Origin: Mycolicibacterium canariasense
GTDB lineage: Bacteria; Actinomycetota; Actinomycetes; Mycobacteriales; Mycobacteriaceae
Direction of reading: 5' to 3'
Assembly (NCBI RefSeq): GCF_002101555.1
Contig: NZ_LQOL01000081.1
Coordinates: 1 to 64,000 of the forward strand
Length of the DNA: 64,000 nt
The position numbers and the translations under genes are program-made. Each line of letters begins with the position of its first letter. The stretch's first letter is position 1. This document shows, piece after piece, positions 41,364-50,525 of this stretch. The notes beneath the pieces are model-generated. The model did not search any database and was not told where the DNA came from. It saw only the letters and a list, made by a program, of their open reading frames with translations.

Positions 41364-42580
41364 CCCGCCGTCCAGGTCTGCGTCCGGGTGCGCGACACGA
41401 CGGCGCCGCCGTGGATGACGACGCGGTCGGCCGGCGCGTTGGCGATCACGTCGGGGACGCTGGTACCCCGGATCGCCAGCAATTCGGCGCGGGCACCGAC
41501 GCGCGGACCGGCGTCGGGGAGGCCGAGGACCGAGCGCGCGTCGTCGGTCACCATCGCCAGCGCGGTGCCGGGCTGCACGTGCGCGGCGATCACCGCCAGC
41601 ATCGCGGTCTCCAGCGCATCGCTGCGGCCCAGCGGATTGAACGGATCGCGGACGTTGTCGGCGCCGGCGGCGACGGTGACCCCGGCCGCCCGCAACGCCG
41701 CGACCGCAGTGATCCCGCGTGGTGTCGCCGTGGGCGTGTCCCGGCCCTGCAGATACAGGTTGGTGATCGGATTGGCGACGACGCCGATACCCGCCTCGGC
41801 GATTCGCGGTAACAGCCGGTCGAGTTCGTCGACCGTCATGGTGCCCAGCCGGGTGCAGTGGCTCGCGGTCCGGATGTGTCCGTCCGGCCAGGTCCGCACC
41901 CGTTCGGCATAGTCGGCGATCGAATGATGGTCACCGAACAGGAATTCGTCGGTGTGCAGATCGGCTCCCACCCCGCGGGACTCGGCGGCACCGAGCAGCC
42001 GGTCCAACTCGGCGAGCGGGTCCGCGGCGCTGTGCGGCGATCCGCCGACCAGATCGGCGCCGGCATCCAGCGCCTGGTGCAGCAACTCCACCGGCGAATA
42101 TGTCTTGATCAGCGCGACGATCTGGATGTCCATCACCGCGTGTAACTCGCGACGGACGGCGGCCACGGCGCGGATCCCGCGCAGCGGGTCGTCGCCGGTC
42201 AGGACGTCGACATGGGTACGCACGGCGGTGGTGCCGTTGCGCAGCAGCGCCAGTGCGGCCGCGCGGGCGCGTTGCCGGAACGACTCCTCGTCGAACCGCA
42301 CGGACCCTTGCTTCCAGGTGGCGATAGCGTCGTGCAGGTCGCCCGGCTGCGGCCGCAGCGCATCCCACGACAGCGCCTTGTCCAGGTGCGCATGCGGTTC
42401 GGCGGGCGCGGTGATCACCAGATGCCCGTCCAGGTCGAGCACATCGGGGCCCGTCCGCGCGGACGACGCCGGCCGGACCGCGGTCACGGTATCCCGCTCG
42501 ATATCGATGTCCACCACGGAACCGTCGACCAACGTGGCGGCGCGGATCAACGAGAGAGGTTGCGGCGCAGCCGTCATCAC
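41360..42580 (-). CDS. Cytosine-deaminase-like amidohydrolase
   Basis: This 406-residue metal-dependent hydrolase has AEPHAHLDKALSWD (metal HxH), ADLHTDEF, TASHCTRLG and AGADNVRDPFNPLG; the last block corresponds to the catalytic aspartate region of cytosine deaminases. It could deaminate or open a pyrimidine-like or other N-heterocyclic ring in the cytoplasm. Its ATG overlaps the stop of the GntR gene (ATGA), making it the last gene of a five-gene operon with two importer subunits and an oxygenase. Confidence 0.87.
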   Translation of the reverse strand: MMTAAPQPLSLIRAATLVDGSVVDIDIERDTVTAVRPASSARTGPDVLDLDGHLVITAPAEPHAHLDKALSWDALRPQPGDLHDAIATWKQGSVRFDEESFRQRARAAALALLRNGTTAVRTHVDVLTGDDPLRGIRAVAAVRRELHAVMDIQIVALIKTYSPVELLHQALDAGADLVGGSPHSAADPLAELDRLLGAAESRGVGADLHTDEFLFGDHHSIADYAERVRTWPDGHIRTASHCTRLGTMTVDELDRLLPRIAEAGIGVVANPITNLYLQGRDTPTATPRGITAVAALRAAGVTVAAGADNVRDPFNPLGRSDALETAMLAVIAAHVQPGTALAMVTDDARSVLGLPDAGPRVGARAELLAIRGTSVPDVIANAPADRVVIHGGAVVSRTRTQTWTAG

Positions 42581-43221
42581 AGCCGCCGGGTGCGGACGTA
42601 CAGCCCGGCGACATGTGCGCAGGCGGCCGACCGGGCGCCCTCCGCGTCACCGGCCTCGACGGCGGCGACGATCCGCTCGTGCTCACCGACGGCCAGCCGG
42701 CGGTTGAGTTCGGTGGTCCACATGTCGGAGCGGTACAAGTGGGACTGGCCGTCGAGCCGGGCCAGCGCGTCGCTGAGTGGCCGGTTGCGGGCGGTGTCCC
42801 GGATCAGGGTGTGGAACTCCAGGTCCAGCCGGGCGTCACGGTGCCGGTCCGGTGCCTCGTCGAGCAACTCCCGCTGCACCTCGACCATCTTGCGCAGTTG
42901 CTCGACGGTTGCGCGGGTGGCGATCAGCGTGGCGTTGTGCGCGGCCAGCCCGTCGAGCACCTCACGGACCTCGAACACCGCCTTGACCGCATCATCGTCG
43001 AGCAGGGTCACCCGGGCCCCGGCGTTGCGGGTGTGGGTGGCCAGCCCTTCGTAGATGAGTTGCTGCACCGCCTCCCGGACCGGGGTGCGCGAGACGTTGA
43101 GCCGCGCGGCGAGCGCCGGCACCGACAGGGGGCTGCCGGGCGCGAGTTCCCCGCTGAAGATCAGCTCCTGCAACGCGTCGTGCACCGACTCGGTGAGCAG
43201 GGTGCCGTCCGATGCCGTCAT
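42577..43221 (-). CDS. GntR-family regulator with FCD domain
   Basis: This 214-residue regulator has an N-terminal winged helix (ESVHDALQELIFSGELAPG, RLNVSRTPVREAVQQL) and an all-helical FCD ligand domain (VFEVREVLDG, DLEFHTLIRDTARN, EHERIVAAVEAGD) with likely metal-binding histidines. It is internal to the operon, with ATGA overlaps on both sides. Three palindromic TTACATGYA sites in the divergent promoter (45943-46227) are its probable operators. The effector is probably a cluster substrate or intermediate. Confidence 0.88.
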   Translation of the reverse strand: MTASDGTLLTESVHDALQELIFSGELAPGSPLSVPALAARLNVSRTPVREAVQQLIYEGLATHTRNAGARVTLLDDDAVKAVFEVREVLDGLAAHNATLIATRATVEQLRKMVEVQRELLDEAPDRHRDARLDLEFHTLIRDTARNRPLSDALARLDGQSHLYRSDMWTTELNRRLAVGEHERIVAAVEAGDAEGARSAACAHVAGLYVRTRRL

Positions 43222-44267
43222 GTACGCGCCTCCTGGTTCGCCGCCGCAGACACCCGGGCCGCCTCCCGCAGCTGGGTCTGCGGCGCGGCCCCGGTGCGCA
43301 AACCCGCGACCTTCATCGCGATGTTCTCGGCAACGGTAATCGGCTGGTACCCGACCTCGCCGTCGGCGAGGGTGCCCGGCAGCGCTTCGAGCACCGCGTC
43401 GTAGTTCCCGTCGAAGAAGAACGCCGCCGACCGCCTGCGCTGGATCCGGCCGTCGACCACCGGCGGATCGACGCGGTGCACGGTGGACAGCCACCGGTCG
43501 TTGGTCCACCGGGCCATCGCGTCGCCCAGGTTGATCAGCAGCGCGCCGTCCGCGGGCTGCACGTCATGCCACCCGCCGTCGCGGTCCAGCACCTGCAAAC
43601 CCGGAACCTGGTCCGCCCACAGGACGGTCAGGATGCCGAAATCGGTGTGCGCGCCCATCCCCTGCAGATCCTCGGCGGGCTCGCCTTCGGGCAGCGCGAA
43701 GTTGTTCATCTTCAGCACTTCGATCGAGTGGTCGATCATCGGGTCGAAGTAGCGCGGCGGGAGCGCCAGCGCGTCGGTGACCACCGTCATCAGGGTGCGG
43801 GCCAGCCGCTGCGCCTCGGCGAAATACCGTTCGACGCGGGGCCGGAAACCGGGCGCGGCATCCGGCCAGTTGTTGGCCGCATAACTGCTCTCGGGCACCT
43901 GCAGCGGCCCGAAGGCCGACGCGGGCACTCCGACCGTGTACGCCTCGTAGTAGTCGTTGGTCGGGTTGGTGGCGATGCCGAGGCTCATGCTCAGCGATTC
44001 GCTCTTGGGCGGCGAATAGCCCCGGTTGGTCGACGGATCGCGGCGGTGGGGCACCTTGGCCGTCAGCGGCAGGCCGAAGAACTCGTCGAGGGCGGCAGCC
44101 AGATCGGCGATCGCCTCGGCGTCGATGCCGTGACCGACGACCTGCACGAAGCCGACCTCACGGCACGCGGTGTCGAAGGCTGCCGCCACCCGCGCGCAGG
44201 CGGGATCGCCGGCCGCGCTCCCGCCCGCGGTGTAGCAGCTGATATCGAGCACAGGTACGTCGAACAT
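43218..44267 (-). CDS. 2-oxoglutarate/Fe(II)-dependent oxygenase (isopenicillin-N-synthase-like), first copy
   Basis: This 349-residue enzyme has the DIOX N-terminal domain (VPVLDISCY, VGFVQVVGHGI) and the jelly-roll core with iron ligands HTD in GAHTDFGILTVLW and the distal His in STVHRVDPP; RRSAAFFF supplies the arginine that binds 2-oxoglutarate. It hydroxylates or oxidises a small molecule at the cost of 2-oxoglutarate. AAGGGAGA precedes the ATG. It is 17 bp after the permease gene and overlaps GntR. Confidence 0.88.
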   Translation of the reverse strand: MFDVPVLDISCYTAGGSAAGDPACARVAAAFDTACREVGFVQVVGHGIDAEAIADLAAALDEFFGLPLTAKVPHRRDPSTNRGYSPPKSESLSMSLGIATNPTNDYYEAYTVGVPASAFGPLQVPESSYAANNWPDAAPGFRPRVERYFAEAQRLARTLMTVVTDALALPPRYFDPMIDHSIEVLKMNNFALPEGEPAEDLQGMGAHTDFGILTVLWADQVPGLQVLDRDGGWHDVQPADGALLINLGDAMARWTNDRWLSTVHRVDPPVVDGRIQRRRSAAFFFDGNYDAVLEALPGTLADGEVGYQPITVAENIAMKVAGLRTGAAPQTQLREAARVSAAANQEART

Positions 44268-44284
44268 GGTGTCTCCCTTGCTGA

Positions 44285-45166
44285 TCAGAGTGTGCGGCCG
44301 GATTCGTGCCAGCGGCCGATCATCAGCCGGGTCGCCAGGCCCATGGCCCCGAACACCAGCACCCCGAACACCGAGGCGAGCACGATCGCCGCGATCAGAT
44401 CGTCGGATTGCAGCCGGCCGCGGTACACGTCGAGCAGGGTGCCGATACCGGGTTGCCCCTTGGCGAAGAACATGTCCCCGATGATCGCGCCAACCACCAC
44501 CAGGCCGGCCGCGGTGCGTACGCCGGCCAGAATGGCCGGAAGTGCCGCGGGCAGTTCGAGTTTGACCAATCGGTCCCACCGCGACGCCCCGGACACCGTG
44601 AACAGTTCGTGCATACCGCGGTCCACCGAACGAATGCCGAAGTGGGTGTTCGTGATGATCGGGAACACGGCGATGAGGACGCAGACCAGCGTTCGGGCGG
44701 CCATCCCGTAACCGAGCCACAGCCCGATCAGTGGCACGATCGCCAGGATGGGGATCACCTGGATGACGACCGCGTACGGATAGATCACCTTTTCCAACCA
44801 GCGGGCCTGGCACATCAGCACGCCGATTCCGACCCCGATCAGGACGGCAACGGCGAACCCTGCCGCCGTGACCTGCGCGGTCACCGACAACGCGGCCAGC
44901 ATCGGCCGCAGATGCGCCCAGTCCAGCAGCGAGTGGCGCAGCACGTCGGCCGGCGGTGGCAGCATGAATCGGCGTTCGGGCGCCAGCACCAGGTAGCTGA
45001 CTGCCGACCACACGCCGAGCCCAACCGCCAACGACAGCAGTGGGTACCAGACGGCGGCTCCGATCCGCTTGCCGCGCTTGCCCTCTGGCCGGGCGGCCAC
45101 CGGGACCGTCCGTCCTGCCAGCCACCGGCCGGCCAGGCCGGAAACGGAACCGAGCACTGCCATCAT
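44285..45166 (-). CDS. NitT/TauT-type ABC transporter permease
   Basis: This 293-residue permease has about six helices and the EAA loop (ELFTVSGASRWDRLVKLELPAALP). It belongs to the SsuC/TauC/ThiX group that imports sulfonates, nitrate or pyrimidine precursors. Start at 45166 (GGGAGG upstream, ATGA overlap with the ATPase stop). Confidence 0.88.
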   Translation of the reverse strand: MMAVLGSVSGLAGRWLAGRTVPVAARPEGKRGKRIGAAVWYPLLSLAVGLGVWSAVSYLVLAPERRFMLPPPADVLRHSLLDWAHLRPMLAALSVTAQVTAAGFAVAVLIGVGIGVLMCQARWLEKVIYPYAVVIQVIPILAIVPLIGLWLGYGMAARTLVCVLIAVFPIITNTHFGIRSVDRGMHELFTVSGASRWDRLVKLELPAALPAILAGVRTAAGLVVVGAIIGDMFFAKGQPGIGTLLDVYRGRLQSDDLIAAIVLASVFGVLVFGAMGLATRLMIGRWHESGRTL

Positions 45167-45942
45167 GACCTCCCGCGCAGCAGCGCCGACACCTCGGCGG
45201 CCTTGTCCGTGAACCGGGACTCGAAGCGCAGGTCCTGGTGTCGCGGCGCGGCGAAGTCGATGTCGACGATGCCGGCGATGCGGCCCGGTCGTGCGGTCAT
45301 CACCACCACACGGTCGGCGAGGTAGACGGCCTCGGGCACCGAGTGGGTGACGAACACGGCGCTGAAACCGCGTTCGGCGTACAGACGTTGGAGTTCGACT
45401 TGCATGTCCAACCTGGTCATCTCGTCGAGTGCACCGAACGGTTCGTCGAGCAGCAACACCTCGGGCGACAGCGTCAGCGCACGGGCCATCGACACCCGCA
45501 TCTTCATGCCTCCGGACAGTGTCCTGGGAAGCTGATCGGCGAACTGATCCAGACCCACGGCCGAAATGGTCTCCTGGGCAGTACTTTTGACAACCCTCGG
45601 GTCGATGCCGTTGAGCTCGGCGCAGAGTTCCACGTTGGCCCGTACGCTGCGCCACGGCAGCAGCGTGGGTTCTTGGAAGATGAACCCGACCGAGGTGGTG
45701 TCCAGGAGAACCGATCCCGAGGTGGGCTGTTCCAAACCGGCCGCCATCCGCAGCAGCGTCGACTTGCCGCATCCCGACGGTCCGACGATCGCCACGAACT
45801 CGCCTCGGCCGATTCGCAGGTCGACATGCTCGATCGCGACCGTTCCGGTATCGAAACGCTTTGCGACACTGTCGAATACGATTCGAGACTGCCCGACGGC
45901 GGGTCCTTGGTCGATACCGCGCACCGCGGTGACCGGTTCCAC
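45163..45942 (-). CDS. NitT/TauT-type ABC transporter ATP-binding protein
   Basis: This 259-residue ATPase has Walker A GPSGCGKSTLL, Q-loop FQEPTLLPW, signature LSGGMKMRVSMARAL and Walker B VLLLDEPFGALD. The FQEP Q-loop is typical of SsuB/TauB/ThiZ. GTG 45942 is chosen because GAGGAG is 5 bases upstream; a TTG at 45972 is the longer alternative. First gene of the minus-strand operon. Confidence 0.88.
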   Translation of the reverse strand: MEPVTAVRGIDQGPAVGQSRIVFDSVAKRFDTGTVAIEHVDLRIGRGEFVAIVGPSGCGKSTLLRMAAGLEQPTSGSVLLDTTSVGFIFQEPTLLPWRSVRANVELCAELNGIDPRVVKSTAQETISAVGLDQFADQLPRTLSGGMKMRVSMARALTLSPEVLLLDEPFGALDEMTRLDMQVELQRLYAERGFSAVFVTHSVPEAVYLADRVVVMTARPGRIAGIVDIDFAAPRHQDLRFESRFTDKAAEVSALLRGRS

Positions 45943-46227
45943 ATGCACTCCTCGAGGGTCGACCTCATCCAATTTACATGCACACGATCGAAGTCATCGC
46001 GATAACCAGAGTCGATTACATGTATTACGCCGCGATTTCCCAACGTTAACCCGCGGTAAGAAGATCGCCGCCGAGGCGCGAAACCGCCAGTTAAACCGGG
46101 GGGGATTGCACGGCGGATGCAATCGTTAACACCGTCGCAACGCGAAGCATGATTGCATGTAATCACGACTTCCGGCCCACATACCGTCCCAGCGGGTCAC
46201 CCACCAGCCACCCTACCGAGGAGCATC
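45943..46227. promoter_or_regulatory. Divergent promoter with three TTACATGYA palindromic sites
   Basis: The 285-bp gap between the importer ATPase and the binding-protein gene contains TTACATGCA (45974-45982), TTACATGTA (46016-46024) and TGCATGTAA (46154-46162, the inverse). The third sits in a 16-bp near-palindrome TGATTGCATGTAATCA (46151-46166 by its ends, one mismatch pair). FCD-type GntR proteins bind such short palindromes. One pair flanks the minus-strand start and one site is near the plus-strand start, as expected for control of both operons. Confidence 0.75.
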
Positions 46228-47394
46228 ATGTATCGATCAGCGTTGCGGACGGCGACGGCCATTGCCGGCGCCGCAGTCTGCCTGACCGCCTGCGCCTACG
46301 GCGCGGAACAGCCCGCCGGCCAGCCCACGCTGGAACCCGCGGCCGACGCGCAACGGCTCGCCGGTGTCTGCCCCGCGAACATCGGTATCCAACTGCAGTG
46401 GCAGCCGCAGTCGGACATGGGCGCGGTGTTCGACATGCTCGGCCCGGGTTACCGGGTGAACACCCAGGACAAGTCGGTGACCGGGCCCCTGGTCGCCGCG
46501 GGCAAGGACACCGGGGTGACGTTGACCCTGAAGTCCGGCGGTCCGGCGATCGGCTTCCAGTCGGTCCCATCCCAACTCTATGTGGACGACTCGCTGATGA
46601 TGGGCATCGTCCACGGTGACCAACTGGTCGCCGCCGCGGCCAGCCAGCGCGTCGTGGGCGTCACGCCGCTGCTGAAATACAGTCCCGCAATCCTGATGTG
46701 GGACAGGCAATCCCACCCGTCATGGTCGACGGTGGCCGACATCGGAAAGTCGGACGCCACGGTGGTGGTATCCAAAGACCAGATTTTCCCGCAATGGATG
46801 GTGCAGAAGGGCATGCTCAAGCCATCCCAGATCGACACCAGCTATGACGGCGCACCCGCACGCTTCGTCGGCGATCCAACGGTGGCGCAGCAGGGTTTCG
46901 CCAACTCCGAGCCCTACACCTACGAACACGACACCCCGGCATGGAACAAGCCCGTTGCCTACGGTTTGATCAAGGATGTCGGCTACGACGTCTACGCGTC
47001 GAACATCGCGGTACGGGCCGACAAGGTCGACCAGTTCGCCCCCTGCCTTGAGCGACTGGTACCGATCATCCAGCAGTCCGGCCTGGACTATGCCGCGGCG
47101 CCGACCGCGGTGAACAAGGTGATCGTCGACGTCGTGTCACAGGACAGCACCTACTCGCCGTACACCGAGGGGGAAGCCGCCTTCAGCGCCGACCTGCTGG
47201 TGAAGAAGGGCCTGCTCGCGGCGGAGGACAACGGGTCCTTCGGCGTGTACGACCCCGCACGCACCGCACACAATCTGACCGACCTGCGCGCCGTGCTGGC
47301 CGCCAGCGGGAACATCGTGCCCGGCGACCTCACCGCCGACGATCTCTTCAGCAACCGGTTCACCGATCCCACCATTCGAAAGGCCACCGCATGA
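46228..47394 (+). CDS. NMT1/THI5-like ABC transporter substrate-binding lipoprotein
   Basis: This 388-residue protein has a lipobox LTAC (Cys22) and a NMT1/THI5-like periplasmic-binding domain: GIQLQWQPQSDMGAVFDM, SQLYVDDSLMMG, IGKSDATVVVSKDQ and a late YDVYASNIAVRAD. It would capture the substrate outside the membrane for the divergently encoded permease and ATPase. GAGGAG lies 5 bases before the ATG. THI5-like proteins often bind pyrimidine-like compounds. Confidence 0.87.
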   Translation: MYRSALRTATAIAGAAVCLTACAYGAEQPAGQPTLEPAADAQRLAGVCPANIGIQLQWQPQSDMGAVFDMLGPGYRVNTQDKSVTGPLVAAGKDTGVTLTLKSGGPAIGFQSVPSQLYVDDSLMMGIVHGDQLVAAAASQRVVGVTPLLKYSPAILMWDRQSHPSWSTVADIGKSDATVVVSKDQIFPQWMVQKGMLKPSQIDTSYDGAPARFVGDPTVAQQGFANSEPYTYEHDTPAWNKPVAYGLIKDVGYDVYASNIAVRADKVDQFAPCLERLVPIIQQSGLDYAAAPTAVNKVIVDVVSQDSTYSPYTEGEAAFSADLLVKKGLLAAEDNGSFGVYDPARTAHNLTDLRAVLAASGNIVPGDLTADDLFSNRFTDPTIRKATA

Positions 47395-48356
47395 ACGACA
47401 TGACCGAACTCCTTCGCGAACGGTCCATGGGGGCACTCGGCACCGAGAGCATGCGCGAGGTCCGGCGCATCTCGCTGGCCGGGCTGCCCGGGCGGCGCAG
47501 CCAGATCGCGGACGAATTGTGGTCCGCAGCAACCGATATCGGGTTCTTTCAGGTAGTCGACCACGGGATCGACCTCGCCGACGTACGGAACGCCTTCGCC
47601 GCGGCCGAGCGGTTCTTCGCACTACCCGAGGAGGTCAAGTCCAGGCGGCCGAAACGGTTCAACTCCGGGTGGGAACAACTGACCCAGGTGCGGCCGTCGG
47701 TCGGGGTGCCCGATCAGAAGGAGTCCTACCAGATCACGCTGTCCAACATGGACGGACTGTGGCCCGGCGAGGACGAACTGCCCGGGTTCCGGGCCACCAT
47801 GCTGGACTTCGAACGCAAATGCTGGGCCTTGGCGATGGAACTGTTGTCGCTGTTCGCCGACAAGCTCGACTTCGACCGCGACTTCTTCACCCGCGCGCAC
47901 GATCCGGCCTCGCCCACCTACCAGAGCACGCTGCGGCTGCTGCACTACTTCGCGCTGCCCGCCGACGCCGACCTCAACGGAGTGTGGCGTGCGGGCGCGC
48001 ACACCGACTTCGACTGCTTGACCCTGCTGTTCCAGCGCGATGGGCAGGGCGGCCTGCAGGTCTGCCCGGGCAAGGAGATGGCCGCCCAGGAGTGGACCTC
48101 GGTGCAGCCCTCGGAGGAAGCGATCACCTGCAATATCGGCGACATGCTGATGCGCTGGAGCGACGACCAGCTGCCGTCGAACTTCCACCGGGTCAAGAGC
48201 CCCGGGCCCGACGACCACCGCGGGGCGCGCTACAGCATCGCCTTCTTCGCGCAGGCCAACAGCGAGGTCACCATCGCCGGCCCGACCGCCAAATACCCGC
48301 CCATCAGCGCGAAGGACTACCTGCAGCAACGGATCAGCGCCAACTTCACACGGTAG
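47391..48356 (+). CDS. 2-oxoglutarate/Fe(II)-dependent oxygenase, second copy
   Basis: This 321-residue enzyme is a second isopenicillin-N-synthase-like oxygenase: DIGFFQVVDHGI in the N-terminal domain, iron ligands in GAHTDFDCLTLLFQ and NFHRVKSPG, and arginine in ARYSIAFF. It overlaps the binding-protein stop by 4 bp (ATGA), tying oxygenation directly to uptake. It is clearly related to, but distinct from, the copy at 43218. Confidence 0.88.
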   Translation: MNDMTELLRERSMGALGTESMREVRRISLAGLPGRRSQIADELWSAATDIGFFQVVDHGIDLADVRNAFAAAERFFALPEEVKSRRPKRFNSGWEQLTQVRPSVGVPDQKESYQITLSNMDGLWPGEDELPGFRATMLDFERKCWALAMELLSLFADKLDFDRDFFTRAHDPASPTYQSTLRLLHYFALPADADLNGVWRAGAHTDFDCLTLLFQRDGQGGLQVCPGKEMAAQEWTSVQPSEEAITCNIGDMLMRWSDDQLPSNFHRVKSPGPDDHRGARYSIAFFAQANSEVTIAGPTAKYPPISAKDYLQQRISANFTR

Positions 48357-48362
48357 CCACTA

Positions 48363-48637
48363 CTACAGGTGCGGGGCTTCCTTGATCTTGCTGTCCTGCT
48401 TGCCCGCGGTCTGGCAGAACGTCTGTACCGAAAGCCGGGTACCGGTGATCTCCAGTTGGGCTGCGTCGGTGCCCTTTTCGTCCTTGAGCATCTTGGCGAC
48501 CGCGTCGGTCTGGGTCTTCTCGTCGGCTTCCAGGAAGCTCTTGCACGACGTGTCACCGCCGGTGATCGAAGGGGCGGAGCATCCTACGAGCAGTCCGGCC
48601 GCCGCGACCATCGTCACCAAACCCGCAGAGAACTTCA
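48363..48637 (-). CDS. Small two-helix-type lipoprotein
   Basis: This 90-residue protein has lipobox LLVGC (Cys20) and a short acidic helical domain with two cysteines (DTSCKSF and QTFCQTAGK) that probably pair. CAGGAGGGTG precedes the ATG. It converges on the second oxygenase with a 6-bp gap and lies divergent from menB. The function is unknown; similar small lipoproteins are frequent in mycobacteria. Confidence 0.8.
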
Positions 48638-48744
48638 TCGTCACCCTCCTGTCCTGGGCGCGCGTCGGCGCCGCTGTGGCGGCAGGTTGATACCCGGGCG
48701 CACCCTGTGCCAAACGTGAGCGTGCTGCGCAATACAGTCGCAGC

Positions 48745-49656
<912 letters not shown>

Positions 49657-49665
49657 ATTGACTGG

Positions 49666-50523
49666 GTGGCCAAGAACCCCCTGCGTCGGCTGTCCGACGC
49701 CGTGCTGCTGACCAGCATGCGCCCGCCGCTGACCGAACACCTGCACCGCGGACCGGAGATCGAACTGCGCGGCAAGCGCATCCTGATCACCGGTGCGTCG
49801 TCCGGGATCGGTGAGGCGTCCGCGCGCAAACTCGCCGCGTGCGGGGCCAGCGTCATCGTGGTGGCCCGCCGCGCCGAGCTGCTGCAGGCCCTCACCGACG
49901 GCATCCGCGCCGACGGCGGCATCGCCGAAGCGGTCGCCGCCGACCTGTCCGATCTGGAGGCCGTCGACGCCGTCGCCGCGCAGGTGCTCGAAAGCCACGG
50001 CGGGATCGACATTCTGGTCAACAACGCCGGCCGGTCCATCCGGCGGCCGCTCATCGAATCGCTGGACCGCTGGCACGACCTGGAGCGCACGATGGCGCTG
50101 AACTACTACTCACCGCTGCGGCTGATGCGCGCGCTGGTGCCGGGGATGATCGCCCGCGGTGACGGCCACGTGATCAACGTGTCGACGTGGGGTGTGATGA
50201 ACGAATCGTCACCGTTCTTCGGCGCGTACCAGGCGTCCAAGGCCGCGCTCACGGCGATCAGCCGGGTCGCCGAGACGGAATGGTCGGCCAAGGGCGTGCA
50301 CACCACGACGCTGTTCTATCCGCTGGTGAAAACGCCGATGATCGAGCCCACCAAGGCTTTCGTGAACATGCCGGGCCTGTCGGCCGACGAGGCCGCCGAC
50401 TGGATGGTGACGGCAGCACGCACCCGCCCGGTGCGCATCGCACCCCGGATGGCCGTGACCGCGAAGCTGCTCGACGGGGTGGCCCCCAGCCTGCTGGACG
50501 CCATCATGAAACGCGGGGTCTGA
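49666..50523 (+). CDS. SDR-family oxidoreductase (Rv0547c type)
   Basis: This 285-residue classical SDR starts with a short amphipathic lead (KNPLRRLSDAVLLTSMRPP), then TGASSGIG, NNAGRS, NVSTWGV (catalytic Ser) and YQASKAALT (Tyr and Lys). It corresponds to Rv0547c, which follows menB in M. tuberculosis. GTG 49666 is 9 bp after the menB stop. The substrate is unknown. Confidence 0.87.
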   Translation: MAKNPLRRLSDAVLLTSMRPPLTEHLHRGPEIELRGKRILITGASSGIGEASARKLAACGASVIVVARRAELLQALTDGIRADGGIAEAVAADLSDLEAVDAVAAQVLESHGGIDILVNNAGRSIRRPLIESLDRWHDLERTMALNYYSPLRLMRALVPGMIARGDGHVINVSTWGVMNESSPFFGAYQASKAALTAISRVAETEWSAKGVHTTTLFYPLVKTPMIEPTKAFVNMPGLSADEAADWMVTAARTRPVRIAPRMAVTAKLLDGVAPSLLDAIMKRGV

Positions 50524-50525
50524 CT

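Noticed and set aside
45943..46227. Thiamine (TPP) riboswitch before the THI5-like binding protein
   Set aside because: No conserved TPP aptamer strings such as CTGAGA together with an ACCTGATC-like segment were found; the short palindromes better fit a protein operator.
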